DNA of 64,000 bases from Nisaea sediminum (GCF_014904705.1 NZ_JACZCQ010000011.1:62001-126000), one strand, 5' to 3'; positions 42,682 to 52,489 are shown, counted from the stretch's first letter. A program made the numbers and translations. The notes: generated from the sequence alone by a model not told the origin.

Positions 42682-43977
42682 TCAGGCCCGCAGTACCTCG
42701 CCCTTTTCCTCGTCCCAGCGCCAGGCTGAGCGCCCAGGGCGGATCTCGACGCCGCCGACCCACCGCACGCCGCGCTGGATCGAGATGTAATCCTCCTCGC
42801 CCGCAAGCACGCGCCGTCCCGCATCGCGCAGCGAGAAGACCCGCTTCGGCCAGGGCTGTCCCGCACTGTCCGGATCCATCAGAATCACCGGATCGGTACT
42901 CTTCGCGAGCTCGGTCAGCACGTGCCAGAACATCAGGTCGCCGAGAAACGGCAGCGGCTCGCGCCGCGCCATCAGGATCTGGAAGATCTGGCCCGCGGGC
43001 ATGTCTCCGAGGTCGTCCAGAATCGACAGCGTGATCCGTTGCGTCAGGCCGAGGCCGCTCTTCGGAGCCGGGAGTTCGGCCAGATGACGCCGGAGCGCCG
43101 GCGCCATCAGTTGCAGCGTCGGCGTCCCTGCGGCGGCAATCTCCGCCAGCGCAGACGGGTTGGCATCCGTTACCGCGTCCCAGACTCGCGCGCCGAGGGC
43201 GAGTTGCTCCTCCGTCACCGGATGCAGCTCGTATTCCCAGAGCCAGAGCAGGACTTCCGGGTGAAGCTGGCCGAGGCCGACGAAGTCCTGTACGCCGGGC
43301 ACCTGACCGACACAGATCATCCTCAGGTCGGGCCGCTTTTCGGTCCGGTGGAAGGCCGCGAGTAGACGCGCCAGAATCAGCTGGTCGTAATGGTCGTGCT
43401 CAAACCAGAGCACGGTCGGCGCGCCTTCGTTCAATTTCTCCACAGCCACGTATTCGGCCTTGAGTTTTGCCTCGCTCTCCGCCTGTTCGCGGCCATACGC
43501 GCCGGAAATAAAATCCGCCCGCCGGGAAATGAACTCGGCCAGCGGCACACGCGGCACCGGCCCCTGGCAATAGGGATCGGAGAATTCGAGGAAACGTCCC
43601 TTGAAGCCCGCGACCTCAAGGCTGTGTCGGATATCCTCGCCGCAACGGATATGCGTCGTCTCGGGCGTATCCGGCAGGTCCGGCTTGCCCGCCTCGATGC
43701 GGAGCCGGTCGAATCTCAGGCGCTCGATATGCGCCTTCATGCGCGGCCAGCTGAGAAAGCCGTTTTCCCGCGCGATCACGAGTTGCGCGTCTGAGAGCTT
43801 GAAATCATCGGCAAGGGCGTTCGGGTGATGGGACTCCGCCCGCCCGCAGGCCTGCGGATCGCCGTCGCGCACGAGCTCGAGCAGCTCTTTCGCGCGCTTG
43901 CGCTGCTGTTCGAGATTGAGCCGGCCGCCGAAAAACTCGCGCGGACCGGCAGATGCCGGTGCATTGGATTTAGACAT
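42682..43977 (-). CDS. DUF1835 domain protein
   Basis: A 431-residue cytoplasmic protein. The N-terminal ~90 residues form a small helical region (LNLEQQRKRAKELLELVRDGD to SWPRMKAHIERLRF). The DUF1835 core follows (THIRCGEDIRHSLEVAGFKGRFLEFSDPYCQGPV), with VLWFEHDHYDQLILARLLAAF further on. Function is unknown; homologues are often described only as DUF1835 proteins. The gene has its own promoter region, and its neighbours on both sides are unrelated. Confidence 0.82.
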   Translation of the reverse strand: MSKSNAPASAGPREFFGGRLNLEQQRKRAKELLELVRDGDPQACGRAESHHPNALADDFKLSDAQLVIARENGFLSWPRMKAHIERLRFDRLRIEAGKPDLPDTPETTHIRCGEDIRHSLEVAGFKGRFLEFSDPYCQGPVPRVPLAEFISRRADFISGAYGREQAESEAKLKAEYVAVEKLNEGAPTVLWFEHDHYDQLILARLLAAFHRTEKRPDLRMICVGQVPGVQDFVGLGQLHPEVLLWLWEYELHPVTEEQLALGARVWDAVTDANPSALAEIAAAGTPTLQLMAPALRRHLAELPAPKSGLGLTQRITLSILDDLGDMPAGQIFQILMARREPLPFLGDLMFWHVLTELAKSTDPVILMDPDSAGQPWPKRVFSLRDAGRRVLAGEEDYISIQRGVRWVGGVEIRPGRSAWRWDEEKGEVLRA

Positions 43978-44108
43978 ACGATTCCCTCGTCATCTACCGC
44001 CTGTGTCCGCCTGACAGGCGAGGAAATCGATCAGATGACGATCACTCGGATTTGGGCGCAGCCCTTTCCGCGGACAGGACGCCGTGAGGCGATGCGGAAA
44101 GAGTATCG

Positions 44109-44151
44109 GATTCCGCAACGGAATCAAGCACCTCATCGCCCATGAGGTGCT
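44109..44151. terminator. Two adjacent perfect hairpins
   Basis: GATTCCG-CAA-CGGAATC (44109-44125) is immediately followed by AGCACCTCAT-CGCCC-ATGAGGTGCT (44127-44151), stems of seven and ten perfect pairs. They lie 21 bases beyond the stop of the minus-strand gene ending at 44172, so they probably end or stabilise its transcript. T-runs are weak on both strands. Confidence 0.6.
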
Positions 44152-44171
44152 GTTTCCGCAGATGTCGAGCG

Positions 44172-45518
44172 CTAATCACCGGCAGGACTTAAGCGGATCT
44201 CTTCTTCCTCGCCGCCGTCGGTGTGCGATGAGTTCTTCTCAGCAACCAATTTCGGAGCCGGGGCTTGCCAGGCTTTTAGCTTCTCGCCAACTTGCGCGTA
44301 GAATTCAGGAACAGCCTTTTCAAGCTCAACTATGAACGCCTTGCGCCGACTAAATTGCCCCGCCAAATCTCGCACGTACAAGATTTCGAACGAAGTCGCG
44401 ACCTTACCCGGCATTTCCGCAATAGCCTGATCGTCCAAAAGAGCCTTCAATGAATGTTGCGTGTTTGCACCACGCCCCGGCCAAATCAAACGAACATATA
44501 CATTGTCTGGTGTTGACGACTTGAGTTGGCGCAACAACCAGCTCACCCGTGCTTTGGTCGTTTTTTTATCCGATGGGGCCGCGACTCGCATTGATGCCGA
44601 AATTGATCGTTTTGCGAAATCTGCTACCAAATTGAGATTACTAGCTGCGTTCGGAATGGAAAATTCTGCAGTTAAGGTCTGCGTCTCCGCAAATTTCTCG
44701 CAGTCATGCTTGAGCCTCTCGCCGCTATCACTTGCATGAGCCCGGGACACGCGTATCTCTACGTTTTCCTCGAGTCGGCGACAAAGTATGAGACACAAAT
44801 CTCGAACTTCTTGATACCAAGCGCCAACTACACTTTGAACGTCGGTTGACCGTGCACTTAGTCTACCTCCTGAGTGTACAAAATCTAAAACGGTCGACCA
44901 CTCTGCTGGCATTTGATCGAAACTCTGCACTCCAGCACTCTTGTGCTCAAGAAATCGCATCATTTCGCTCAAGATATAGACGTGATCCGAGTCAGCAACC
45001 TCGTCTCTATTGATCAACAATGTCCCGATTGTTTCAATGTACTTCCATGACCAATGGAAAAGCTGAACCTTCTTCAAACTCGATGCGTTAACATCAACTG
45101 GATGATGACTTGGCAACGGCGCAAATTGATTTGATACCGTAATAACAGCGTCAATTCCATTCAACTTTGCCAATTCTATGTAGCTTAGCAATTGTTCTTT
45201 TGAAATTTCATTATTACCGACCTTTGCCTCTACTAATGCAGACCAATCTTTTTGACCAGTTCGCACGACAATTAACCCATCTGGGCGGAGTTTTTTATCA
45301 TTGCCGTTTTTCAGAACCACTTCGGTATAGGTCTCAAGTCTAGCGCGAACACCGACCCTCAAGCCGAGATCTGCCAAGAGCGATCGCCCGAACTCGTCGA
45401 CACTTTGGATGCAAGCTAGCAATATCGATAATGTGCGCCCTTCTTTGGATGACTCTGAAAGAACCGGAAACAAGCGTGCAGGTTCTCCTTGGATGACATA
45501 CTCCGGCCGCTCCCCCAT
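44172..45518 (-). CDS. PD-(D/E)XK-like nuclease-fold protein of unknown role
   Basis: A 448-residue protein. Its region 70-130 contains RPDGLIVVRT, then VEAKVGNNEISKEQL, an arrangement of D and E-x-K that matches the PD-(D/E)XK nuclease core. The middle (MPAEWSTVLDFVHSGGRL, VGAWYQEVRDLCL) and the C terminus (RVSWLLRQLK, EILYVRDLAGQFSRRKAF) match a widespread but uncharacterised family as I remember it. The ATG at 45518 is chosen because GGAG stands 8 bases upstream and MGERPEYVIQGEPARLFPV begins like that family. Clearly AT-richer than flanking genes. It may be a nuclease or a stress/defence component, but no partner genes support either. Confidence 0.65.
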   Translation of the reverse strand: MGERPEYVIQGEPARLFPVLSESSKEGRTLSILLACIQSVDEFGRSLLADLGLRVGVRARLETYTEVVLKNGNDKKLRPDGLIVVRTGQKDWSALVEAKVGNNEISKEQLLSYIELAKLNGIDAVITVSNQFAPLPSHHPVDVNASSLKKVQLFHWSWKYIETIGTLLINRDEVADSDHVYILSEMMRFLEHKSAGVQSFDQMPAEWSTVLDFVHSGGRLSARSTDVQSVVGAWYQEVRDLCLILCRRLEENVEIRVSRAHASDSGERLKHDCEKFAETQTLTAEFSIPNAASNLNLVADFAKRSISASMRVAAPSDKKTTKARVSWLLRQLKSSTPDNVYVRLIWPGRGANTQHSLKALLDDQAIAEMPGKVATSFEILYVRDLAGQFSRRKAFIVELEKAVPEFYAQVGEKLKAWQAPAPKLVAEKNSSHTDGGEEEEIRLSPAGD

Positions 45519-45636
45519 AAGATCACTCCGCAAAAGAATTTTTATACTCGCGGCATGATGTAGCCAATCCTCCATACATGCAATTACTGCACGCATACAA
45601 AAATGCGCCCACCACCTTTCAGGGCAGAGAATTAAA

Positions 45637-46692
45637 TCAATCGGAATAAAGCGCGGAGCGATAGGCGAAAAGCCCCGGCAATCCGCCGGTATGGATGAAG
45701 AGCACGTTGCCCATTCCCGAGAAGGTGCCGGCGCGGGTGAGGCCGATCAGGCCAGCGAAGCTCTTCGCCGTATAGGTCGGGTCGACGATCAGGGCTTCGA
45801 GGCGGCCGGCAAGATCGATCGCCTCGCGGGTGCTATCGACCATCTTGCCGTAGCCGGGACCGAGCCAGTCGTCGCGGCAGATCACCTCACCGTCCTCGAC
45901 GACCTTGCCGCAGGAGAGCATCTCTTCGGCAAGGCGCAGGATGGAGCGCACGCGTTCGGTCTGGCTCACGGCGTCGCGGCGCACGCAGATGCCGTGTACC
46001 GGTCCCTCATAACCCGCGAGCCGCAAACCGAGCAGCGTCCCGACATGGGTGGCCGCGCTGCCCGTAGGCACCACCACGGCGTCGAAGGAAATCCCGTTTG
46101 TTTCGGCCTCCTCCAGCAGTTCGACGGCGCACTGCATGTAGCCGAGCGCGCCGGTCGGTTTGGTGTCGGGGGAGAGCGTGAAGAGATATGGCTTCCTGCC
46201 CTCGCCTTTCAGCCGCTCAGCGATGCGCGCGAGATTGGCGTCCGCCGCCTTCTCGTCCTCGCCGAGGGGGAAATGGTGCATCCGGGCGCCGAAGATCCGG
46301 TCGAGCAGGACATTGCCCGACTTGTGGTACTCCTCGCCCATCCCCTCGACCCGGTTCTCGAGCTGGACATGGCACTCCATCCCGAGCTTCGCCGCGAAGG
46401 CTGCCGCCGTGCGCATGTAGTTCGACTGGACCGCGCCGGTGATCACCGCCGTGTCGGCGCCGGCGGCCTGTGCCGCGCCAAAGGAATATTCGAGCTGGCG
46501 CACTTTGTTGCCGCCCGTGGCAAGGCCGGTGCAGTCGTCCCGCTTCACCCAGAGCGCCGGAACATCCTTCCCGGTCGCCTCGGAAAGATGGGCGGTCAGC
46601 CGCCTCATCTTCTCCAGCGGTGTCGGGAAATGCCCGAGACGGATCCGCGGAAATCCGTTCAGCCGGTGCCGCAGCGCCTCGGGCGTCCGCAT
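45637..46692 (-). CDS. PLP-dependent D-cysteine desulfhydrase / ACC deaminase family enzyme
   Basis: A 351-residue fold-type II PLP enzyme. The PLP-binding lysine lies in TGGNKVRQLEYSFG, followed by QSNYMRTAAAFAAKLG for phosphate and substrate contact. The family includes D-cysteine desulfhydrase and 1-aminocyclopropane-1-carboxylate deaminase. A choice between the two cannot be made from the motifs I can see. Start at 46692 shares its A with the pepF stop (TGATG), so translation is coupled to pepF. Confidence 0.85.
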   Translation of the reverse strand: MRTPEALRHRLNGFPRIRLGHFPTPLEKMRRLTAHLSEATGKDVPALWVKRDDCTGLATGGNKVRQLEYSFGAAQAAGADTAVITGAVQSNYMRTAAAFAAKLGMECHVQLENRVEGMGEEYHKSGNVLLDRIFGARMHHFPLGEDEKAADANLARIAERLKGEGRKPYLFTLSPDTKPTGALGYMQCAVELLEEAETNGISFDAVVVPTGSAATHVGTLLGLRLAGYEGPVHGICVRRDAVSQTERVRSILRLAEEMLSCGKVVEDGEVICRDDWLGPGYGKMVDSTREAIDLAGRLEALIVDPTYTAKSFAGLIGLTRAGTFSGMGNVLFIHTGGLPGLFAYRSALYSD

Positions 46693-48488
46693 CACTCCAT
46701 CGCCTCGAGCTCGGTGATGAAGCCGTCGATCACGTCCAGCCCCTTGGACCAGAAGGCCGGGTCGCTCGCGTCGAGCCCGAAGGGTGCGAGCAGCTCCTTG
46801 TGCCGCATCGTGCCGCCAGCGGACAGCATCTCCAGATACTTCTCCGCGAAGCCTTCCTCCGCGTCCTGATAGACCGCGTAGAGCGAGTTCACCAGGCAAT
46901 CGCCGAAGGCGTAGGCATAGACGTAGAACGGCGAGTGGATGAAGTGCGGGATGTAGGACCAGAAGGTCCGGTAATCCTCATCGAACCGGATGGACGGGCC
47001 GAGGCTCTCCGTCTGGGTCTCGATCCAGATATTGCCGAGATCCTCCGGCATCAGCTCGCCGTCCTGGCGCGCCGCATGCACCTTGCTCTCGAACTGGTGG
47101 AACGCGATCTGCCGGACCACGGTGTTCAGCATGTCCTCGACCTTGCCCGCGAGCATGGTGCGGCGCTGCTTCGGGTCGGTCTTGCTCTTCAGCACCGCGC
47201 GGAAGGTCAGCATCTCGCCGAACACGGAGGCGGTCTCGGCGAGGGTCAGCGGCGTGTCGGAGAGCAGCTGGCCCTGTTTGCCGGCGAGCACCTGGTGCAC
47301 GCCGTGCCCCAGCTCATGCGCCAGCGTCATCACGTCCCGCGTCTTGCCCTGGTAGTTCAGCAAGAGATAGGGATGCGCGCTCGGCACCGTCGGATGGGCG
47401 AAGGCGCCCGACGCCTTGCCGGGACGCACCGGCGCGTCGATCCAGGCATTGTCGAAGAAACGCTGCCCGACATCGGCCAGCTCCGGCGAGAACGAGCGGT
47501 AGGCGTCGAGCACCGTGCGGGTCGCCTTCTCCCACGGGATCGTCGCGTCATCATCGTCAGGTAGCGGCGCATTGCGATCCCAGTAATTCAGCGCCTCTAC
47601 GCCAAACCATTTCGCCTTCAGCGCGTAATAGCGATGCGACAGCCGGTGATAGCTGCCCGTCACCGCGTCGGAAAGCGCCTGCACCACCTCGTCCTCGACC
47701 TGGTTGGCGAGGTTGCGCGCGGAGATCGGCTTCTCGTAGCCGCGCCACTTGTCCTCGATCGCCTTGTCCTTGGCGAGCGTGTTGGTGATCAGGGCGAAGA
47801 GCCCGATGTTCTGCTTCAGCACGCCGGCGAAGCTTTTCGCCGCCTTCTCGCGCACCGCACCGTCCTTGTGGCTCAGCTTGTCGAGCACTTCGGCCGAGGT
47901 CAGCTGCTTGCCGTCGAACGGAAAGCGCAGGCGCGCGAAAGTCTCGTCGAACAGTCGGACCCAGGCGGACTTCCCGGTCACGGATTTCTCGTGCAGCTTC
48001 TCTTCGATCTCGTCGGAGAGCTGATACTCGCGGAAGGCGCGGACGTCGCGCAACCACGGCTTGTAGAAGGCGAGCTCCGGCGCTTTCAGCCGTTCGGCGA
48101 TGTCCTCTTCCTCGACCCGGTTGATCTCCAGCGTGAAGAACAGCAAGTCGGTGCCGGCCGCGTTGACCTTCTCCTGCATGGACTGGAAGAAGCGGCCGTT
48201 CTCGGCGCTGCCCATGTCGCCCGCATAGACGAGATAGGCGTAGGACATGATCCGCCCCATGACCTCGTCCATGCGCTCGTAGGCCTGCACCGCCTCGCCC
48301 AGTTCGCCGCCGTCCAGTCCGGAGATCTTTCCGGCATAACGCGCCTTGAAAGCCTTCGCGTCCGCCGCCAGTTTCTCGAGATCTTTTTTCAGAGCGTCGG
48401 AGTCAGGGCCGGGATAGAGATCGGAGAGATCCCATTCGGGAAGAGCGCCAAGTTCGGATTGTGCGGCTTCGGCCATATCGGTATCCAT
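46692..48488 (-). CDS. pepF: Oligoendopeptidase F (M3 family metallopeptidase)
   Basis: A 598-residue cytoplasmic zinc peptidase that cuts short peptides. The M3 zinc site TLAHELGHGVHQ (H-E-x-x-H) lies near residue 390, and the upstream LLLNYQGKTRDVMT is the family's approach strand. N-terminal helical lid region follows the start MDTDMAEAAQSELGAL. First gene of a pair with the PLP enzyme, overlapping by one base. Confidence 0.93.
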   Translation of the reverse strand: MDTDMAEAAQSELGALPEWDLSDLYPGPDSDALKKDLEKLAADAKAFKARYAGKISGLDGGELGEAVQAYERMDEVMGRIMSYAYLVYAGDMGSAENGRFFQSMQEKVNAAGTDLLFFTLEINRVEEEDIAERLKAPELAFYKPWLRDVRAFREYQLSDEIEEKLHEKSVTGKSAWVRLFDETFARLRFPFDGKQLTSAEVLDKLSHKDGAVREKAAKSFAGVLKQNIGLFALITNTLAKDKAIEDKWRGYEKPISARNLANQVEDEVVQALSDAVTGSYHRLSHRYYALKAKWFGVEALNYWDRNAPLPDDDDATIPWEKATRTVLDAYRSFSPELADVGQRFFDNAWIDAPVRPGKASGAFAHPTVPSAHPYLLLNYQGKTRDVMTLAHELGHGVHQVLAGKQGQLLSDTPLTLAETASVFGEMLTFRAVLKSKTDPKQRRTMLAGKVEDMLNTVVRQIAFHQFESKVHAARQDGELMPEDLGNIWIETQTESLGPSIRFDEDYRTFWSYIPHFIHSPFYVYAYAFGDCLVNSLYAVYQDAEEGFAEKYLEMLSAGGTMRHKELLAPFGLDASDPAFWSKGLDVIDGFITELEAME

Positions 48489-48588
48489 TCAAGTAACTGA
48501 AGAGCGAACAGCTCATCCATGTCGGTCGCCGGCATGTCGTTTCCAGCCCCGTGCGACAATTCGGGGCGGAGGGAGGAGACCTGATTTA

Positions 48589-50382
48589 ATGGACTACAAG
48601 GCAGTTCGTAATCTCGCAACTTTGTTCTTCGACCAGTCCGCGCGTCTGTCGGACCGCCCATTCCTCTGGGCGAAACGCGACGGGATATATGAGCCTCTCA
48701 CCTATGGCGAGACCCGCGCCGAGGTGCAGCGCTGCGCCAAGGGCCTGCGCGCCATCGGCATCGGGAAGGGCGACCGGGTCCTGCTGCTCTCCGAGAACCG
48801 GCCCGAATGGGTCATCGCCGATCTTGCGATCATGGCGGTCGGCGCCATCGCGGTCCCGGCCTACACCACCGCGACGAGCGACGACATTCTGTTCGTGCTG
48901 GACCATAGCGGTTCGAAGGCGGCGATCGTCTCGACCGACCGGCTTTCCAAGAAGCTGATGCCGGCCGCCCGCAGCTCCGATGCCTGCGAGACCGTTGTTT
49001 CGATAGAGAATACCGGCGGCGCGACCCAGGCCGGCGTCAATGTCGTCGGGTGGGAGGAACTCTGCAAACGCGGCGAAAGCATAGATGGCGATCCCGCGAA
49101 CTGGGCCGCGGAGCTGAAGCGCGACGAGGTCTGCAGCCTGATCTATACCTCCGGCACCGGGGGACGCCCGAAAGGCGTCATGCTGACCCACGGCTCGCTG
49201 CTGACGAACTGCGAGGGCGCGCACGACCTGCTCGCCGAGCTCGGCCTGAAGCACGAGGTCTTTCTCTCGCTACTGCCCTTATCGCATTCCTATGAGCATG
49301 CCTGCGGCCTGCATTTCCCGATCTCCATCGGCGCGGAGATCTACTATGCGGAGGGGCCGGACAAGGTCGCGCAGAACCTCGGAGAAGCGAAACCGACGAT
49401 CATGACCGCGGTGCCTCGGCTCTACGAGGTCCTGCACGACCGGATCCGGCGCGGCGTCGATGCCAAGGGCGGGCTGAGCGCGAAGCTGTTCCACCGCGCC
49501 GTCGAACTCGGCACCAAGGCGTACCGCGATCGCTCCAGCCTCTCGCTCGGGGAGAAAGCGGAGAATCTCTTGCTCGACGCGCTCGTGCGCAAGAAGGTCT
49601 CGGCCCGCTTCGGCGGACGTCTCAAGGCCTTCGTGTCCGGCGGTGGCGCCCTCAATCCGGATATCGGTACCTTCTTCCTCGCGCTCGGTGTCCGCATCCT
49701 GCAGGGCTACGGCCAGACCGAAGCCTCTCCGGTGGTGAGCTGCAACCGCTGCAAGCTGGTGAAGATCCACACGGTCGGCCCGCCGCTCAAGGATGTCGAG
49801 GTCAAGATCGCCGCCGACGGGGAGATCCTGGTGCGCGGCGAGCTGCTGATGAAAGGCTATTGGCTCGATCCCGAGACCACCGCCAAGACGATCGTCGACG
49901 GCTGGCTGCATACCGGCGATATCGGGAAGATCGACGAGGACGGTTACATCGTCATCACCGACCGGAAGAAAGACATCATCGTCAATTCCGGAGGCGACAA
50001 CATTTCTCCGGCTCGCGTCGAGGGCCAGATCACGGTCGAGCCCGAGATCGCCCAGGCGATGACCTACGGGGACAAGCGTCCCTATCTCGTCGCCGTCCTG
50101 GTTCCCGACCAGATCTTTATCGAGGAGTGGGCGAAGGCCAACGGCGCGCCACCCGACTTGGCGGAGCTTGCCGGCAACGAGGACTTCATCAAGGCGATCG
50201 CCGCCGCGATGGAGCGGGCGAACGGCCGGCTATCCCAGATCGAGAAGGTCCGCCGCTTCATGCTCGCCGACGGCCCGTTCACGACCGAGAACGCGATGAT
50301 GACGCCGACCCTGAAGATCCGGCGCCACAAAATACGCGAGGCTTACTGGCAGCGGCTCGATGCGCTTTACGGACGGAGCTGA
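48589..50382 (+). CDS. Long-chain acyl-CoA synthetase (AMP-dependent synthetase)
   Basis: A 597-residue adenylate-forming enzyme that activates fatty acids to acyl-CoA at the membrane. ATP/AMP motif YTSGTGGRPKGVMLTHG (186-202), the GYGQTEASPVVS motif, LHTGDIGKIDEDGYI, and the C-terminal DRKKDIIVNSGGDNISP are seen. The length and motifs fit the long-chain (FadD15-like) group. The gene has 100 bases upstream, divergent from pepF, and its substrate chain length is not read from sequence. Confidence 0.92.
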   Translation: MDYKAVRNLATLFFDQSARLSDRPFLWAKRDGIYEPLTYGETRAEVQRCAKGLRAIGIGKGDRVLLLSENRPEWVIADLAIMAVGAIAVPAYTTATSDDILFVLDHSGSKAAIVSTDRLSKKLMPAARSSDACETVVSIENTGGATQAGVNVVGWEELCKRGESIDGDPANWAAELKRDEVCSLIYTSGTGGRPKGVMLTHGSLLTNCEGAHDLLAELGLKHEVFLSLLPLSHSYEHACGLHFPISIGAEIYYAEGPDKVAQNLGEAKPTIMTAVPRLYEVLHDRIRRGVDAKGGLSAKLFHRAVELGTKAYRDRSSLSLGEKAENLLLDALVRKKVSARFGGRLKAFVSGGGALNPDIGTFFLALGVRILQGYGQTEASPVVSCNRCKLVKIHTVGPPLKDVEVKIAADGEILVRGELLMKGYWLDPETTAKTIVDGWLHTGDIGKIDEDGYIVITDRKKDIIVNSGGDNISPARVEGQITVEPEIAQAMTYGDKRPYLVAVLVPDQIFIEEWAKANGAPPDLAELAGNEDFIKAIAAAMERANGRLSQIEKVRRFMLADGPFTTENAMMTPTLKIRRHKIREAYWQRLDALYGRS

Positions 50383-50412
50383 CGTTCTGAATTCGCGCGC
50401 ACGGAACGGATT

Positions 50413-50441
50413 TTGGCCGCATTTTGGCGTTCTGCTATGAT
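50413..50441 (+). promoter_or_regulatory. Sigma-70 promoter for the TPR gene
   Basis: TTGGCC (50413-50418), a 17-base spacer and TATGAT (50436-50441) form a good promoter 75 bases before the ATG. Confidence 0.6.
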
Positions 50442-50515
50442 GAGGCGTCGTAATTCGCCGAGGCACGCGGGCCGTCCGGACCGCTGTCAGGCTGGGTCGA
50501 GAGGAAATACCTCAA

Positions 50516-52489
50516 ATGGTGAATACGCCAGGCACGGACCGCCCTGCCCCCGCTGAGCTCCAGCGGCAGTTCACCGAGGCCCTCTCGCTCCATGAAGCGG
50601 GCAATCTGGCGGCCGCCCGACCGCTCTATGAGCAATTGTTCCGCTATTTGGGGCCCGTTGCTGATCTTCAGCATCTCTATGGCACGCTTCTTTTTCAGAC
50701 CGGAGCGGCACGCAAGGGGCAGGCGCAGATAGCAAAAGCCATCCTGCAACGTCCGGATGCGGCATCGTTCTACGATCATTTCGGAAGCGCAGCACGGGCA
50801 GCCGGCGGCACGGGCCCGGCAGCCGCGGCTTATGAAAGAGCCGGAATCATAAACCCGGCAGCCGGCACGGCTTTTCTCAATGCCGCGATCGTAGCGCTTG
50901 AAACCGGGCGTCCCGACATCGCCGTAACCCGCGCTTTACGGGCGGTCGAACTGATCCCCGAGAATGCCGAGGCGTGGCTGCGTCTCGGATGCGCCTACCA
51001 GACAATCGGCGAGCCGGCGAAAGCTCTCGAGGCTCTCTCCAGGGCACGAGACCGGGCACCGGCAAATGCCGAAATCTATTTTCATTTGCGTGCCGCACAT
51101 CTTTCCCTCGGTGAAACCGCGCTGGCGGACCGGGCAACCAAGTGCGGCATCCTGCTTGATCCGCAGCGTTTCGAGTTCTACGCGAACTTCCGCGACGGAG
51201 ATATTTCCGAAATATCCGGCCGGCCGGGCCTCGTTCCAAGGAAGCTCGCGACAATACTCAGCCCCGGGTCGGCCAATGCCTGGAACCAGTTGTCCGCGAC
51301 CTATTACGGCGACGTCAGATACGAGGCTGCGGCCGAGGCCGCCCGGCGTGCCATCCTGCTCTCGCCGGCAACGGTGATGTTTTACAACTCTCTCGGAACC
51401 ACGTCGTACCAGCTTGGCCGCTTCCATGAATCCGTCCGCGTCTCCCGCCACGGATTAAGTGTAGACCCGACATTCGACGACCTCGGCTACAACCTATCGC
51501 TTTCCGCTTTCTGCACGCAGGACGTTGAAACCGGCTGGAGGTACTGGCCAAACCGTCTCGGGATGAAGGTCGCCCCGCTCAGGGTCGGGATCCCCCCGCG
51601 TTGGTCGCCGGGTTCCACTGTCCCGGACCACTTGCTCGTCGCCTCGGAACAGGGGGTCGGCGACGATCTCAGGTTTCTGTCGCCTCTCAGAGAACTGCTT
51701 CGCGACGTGAAGACCGTAACGGTGGAAACGGATACGAGGCTGCACCCCCTTCTGAAGCGCACCTATCCGAGCATCGACCTGATCCCGACACAGCTCAGGC
51801 CGGGTCCGCAGGGAAAGCCTACGCACGATTACACGACGCTGGCGGCGGAAAGGGGCTTCACTCACTCGATTTTCAGCGGCGACCTTCCTGCGATTTACCG
51901 TTCAACTCCGGAAAGCTGGAACGAGACGCCGTGCTATTTGCAGCCCGACCCGGGCTATACCGCCGCATGGCGCGAGCGCCTGAATGCGCTGGGACCGGGC
52001 CCGTATCTGGGAATCAGCTGGCGCAGCGGAACGCTGATCACCTCGCACAGGGCGATCCACTACAATACCATCGACGAATTGATTCAGGAGATCCCGACCG
52101 GGGATTTCACCCTGGTCAATCTGCAATATGGCGATGCTTCCGGGGAACTCGCGGACATCCGGTCGAAATACGGCGTCGTGATCCACGACTTTCCGGACCT
52201 AAATCAAACCAGGGAACTCGATCGCGTCTTCGCTCTGATGGCCTGCATGGACCTGATCGTGACGCCGTCCACGGCTGCGCTGGCGCTGGCCTGTTCGGCC
52301 GGCGTTCCCGTGATCGGTCTCGGAAAGGCTTATTTCTATTTCGCCGATGGATGGGATCCGATGTTCCCCACCCATTATCCCGTGAAGCGGCCGTCGGACT
52401 CGACGGCGACAAGCGACCGGCCGCAGCGCGTCGGGGCCGCGGTCCGTCATTTCCTCGAGACCGGGGCGCTCCCGATCAGGAAACCCTGA
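50516..52489 (+). CDS. TPR-repeat protein with a glycosyltransferase-like C-terminal domain
   Basis: A 657-residue cytoplasmic protein without a signal peptide. Residues about 10-330 contain repeated TPR helices (AWLRLGCAYQTIGEPAKALEAL and AWNQLSATYYGDVRYEAAAEAARRAI). The rest resembles the GT9/heptosyltransferase-type or TPR-linked glycosyltransferase domain: VASEQGVGDDLRFLSPLREL, GISWRSGTLITSHRA, MACMDLIVTPSTAALALACSAGVPVIGL. Donor and acceptor are unknown. Its last 14 bases overlap the convergent purK gene. Confidence 0.75.
   Translation: MVNTPGTDRPAPAELQRQFTEALSLHEAGNLAAARPLYEQLFRYLGPVADLQHLYGTLLFQTGAARKGQAQIAKAILQRPDAASFYDHFGSAARAAGGTGPAAAAYERAGIINPAAGTAFLNAAIVALETGRPDIAVTRALRAVELIPENAEAWLRLGCAYQTIGEPAKALEALSRARDRAPANAEIYFHLRAAHLSLGETALADRATKCGILLDPQRFEFYANFRDGDISEISGRPGLVPRKLATILSPGSANAWNQLSATYYGDVRYEAAAEAARRAILLSPATVMFYNSLGTTSYQLGRFHESVRVSRHGLSVDPTFDDLGYNLSLSAFCTQDVETGWRYWPNRLGMKVAPLRVGIPPRWSPGSTVPDHLLVASEQGVGDDLRFLSPLRELLRDVKTVTVETDTRLHPLLKRTYPSIDLIPTQLRPGPQGKPTHDYTTLAAERGFTHSIFSGDLPAIYRSTPESWNETPCYLQPDPGYTAAWRERLNALGPGPYLGISWRSGTLITSHRAIHYNTIDELIQEIPTGDFTLVNLQYGDASGELADIRSKYGVVIHDFPDLNQTRELDRVFALMACMDLIVTPSTAALALACSAGVPVIGLGKAYFYFADGWDPMFPTHYPVKRPSDSTATSDRPQRVGAAVRHFLETGALPIRKP

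Noticed and set aside
41027-45636. Genomic island or prophage
   Set aside because: Part is AT-richer, but there is no integrase, tRNA, phage structural gene or att repeat, and the GC-rich DUF1835 gene lies in the middle.
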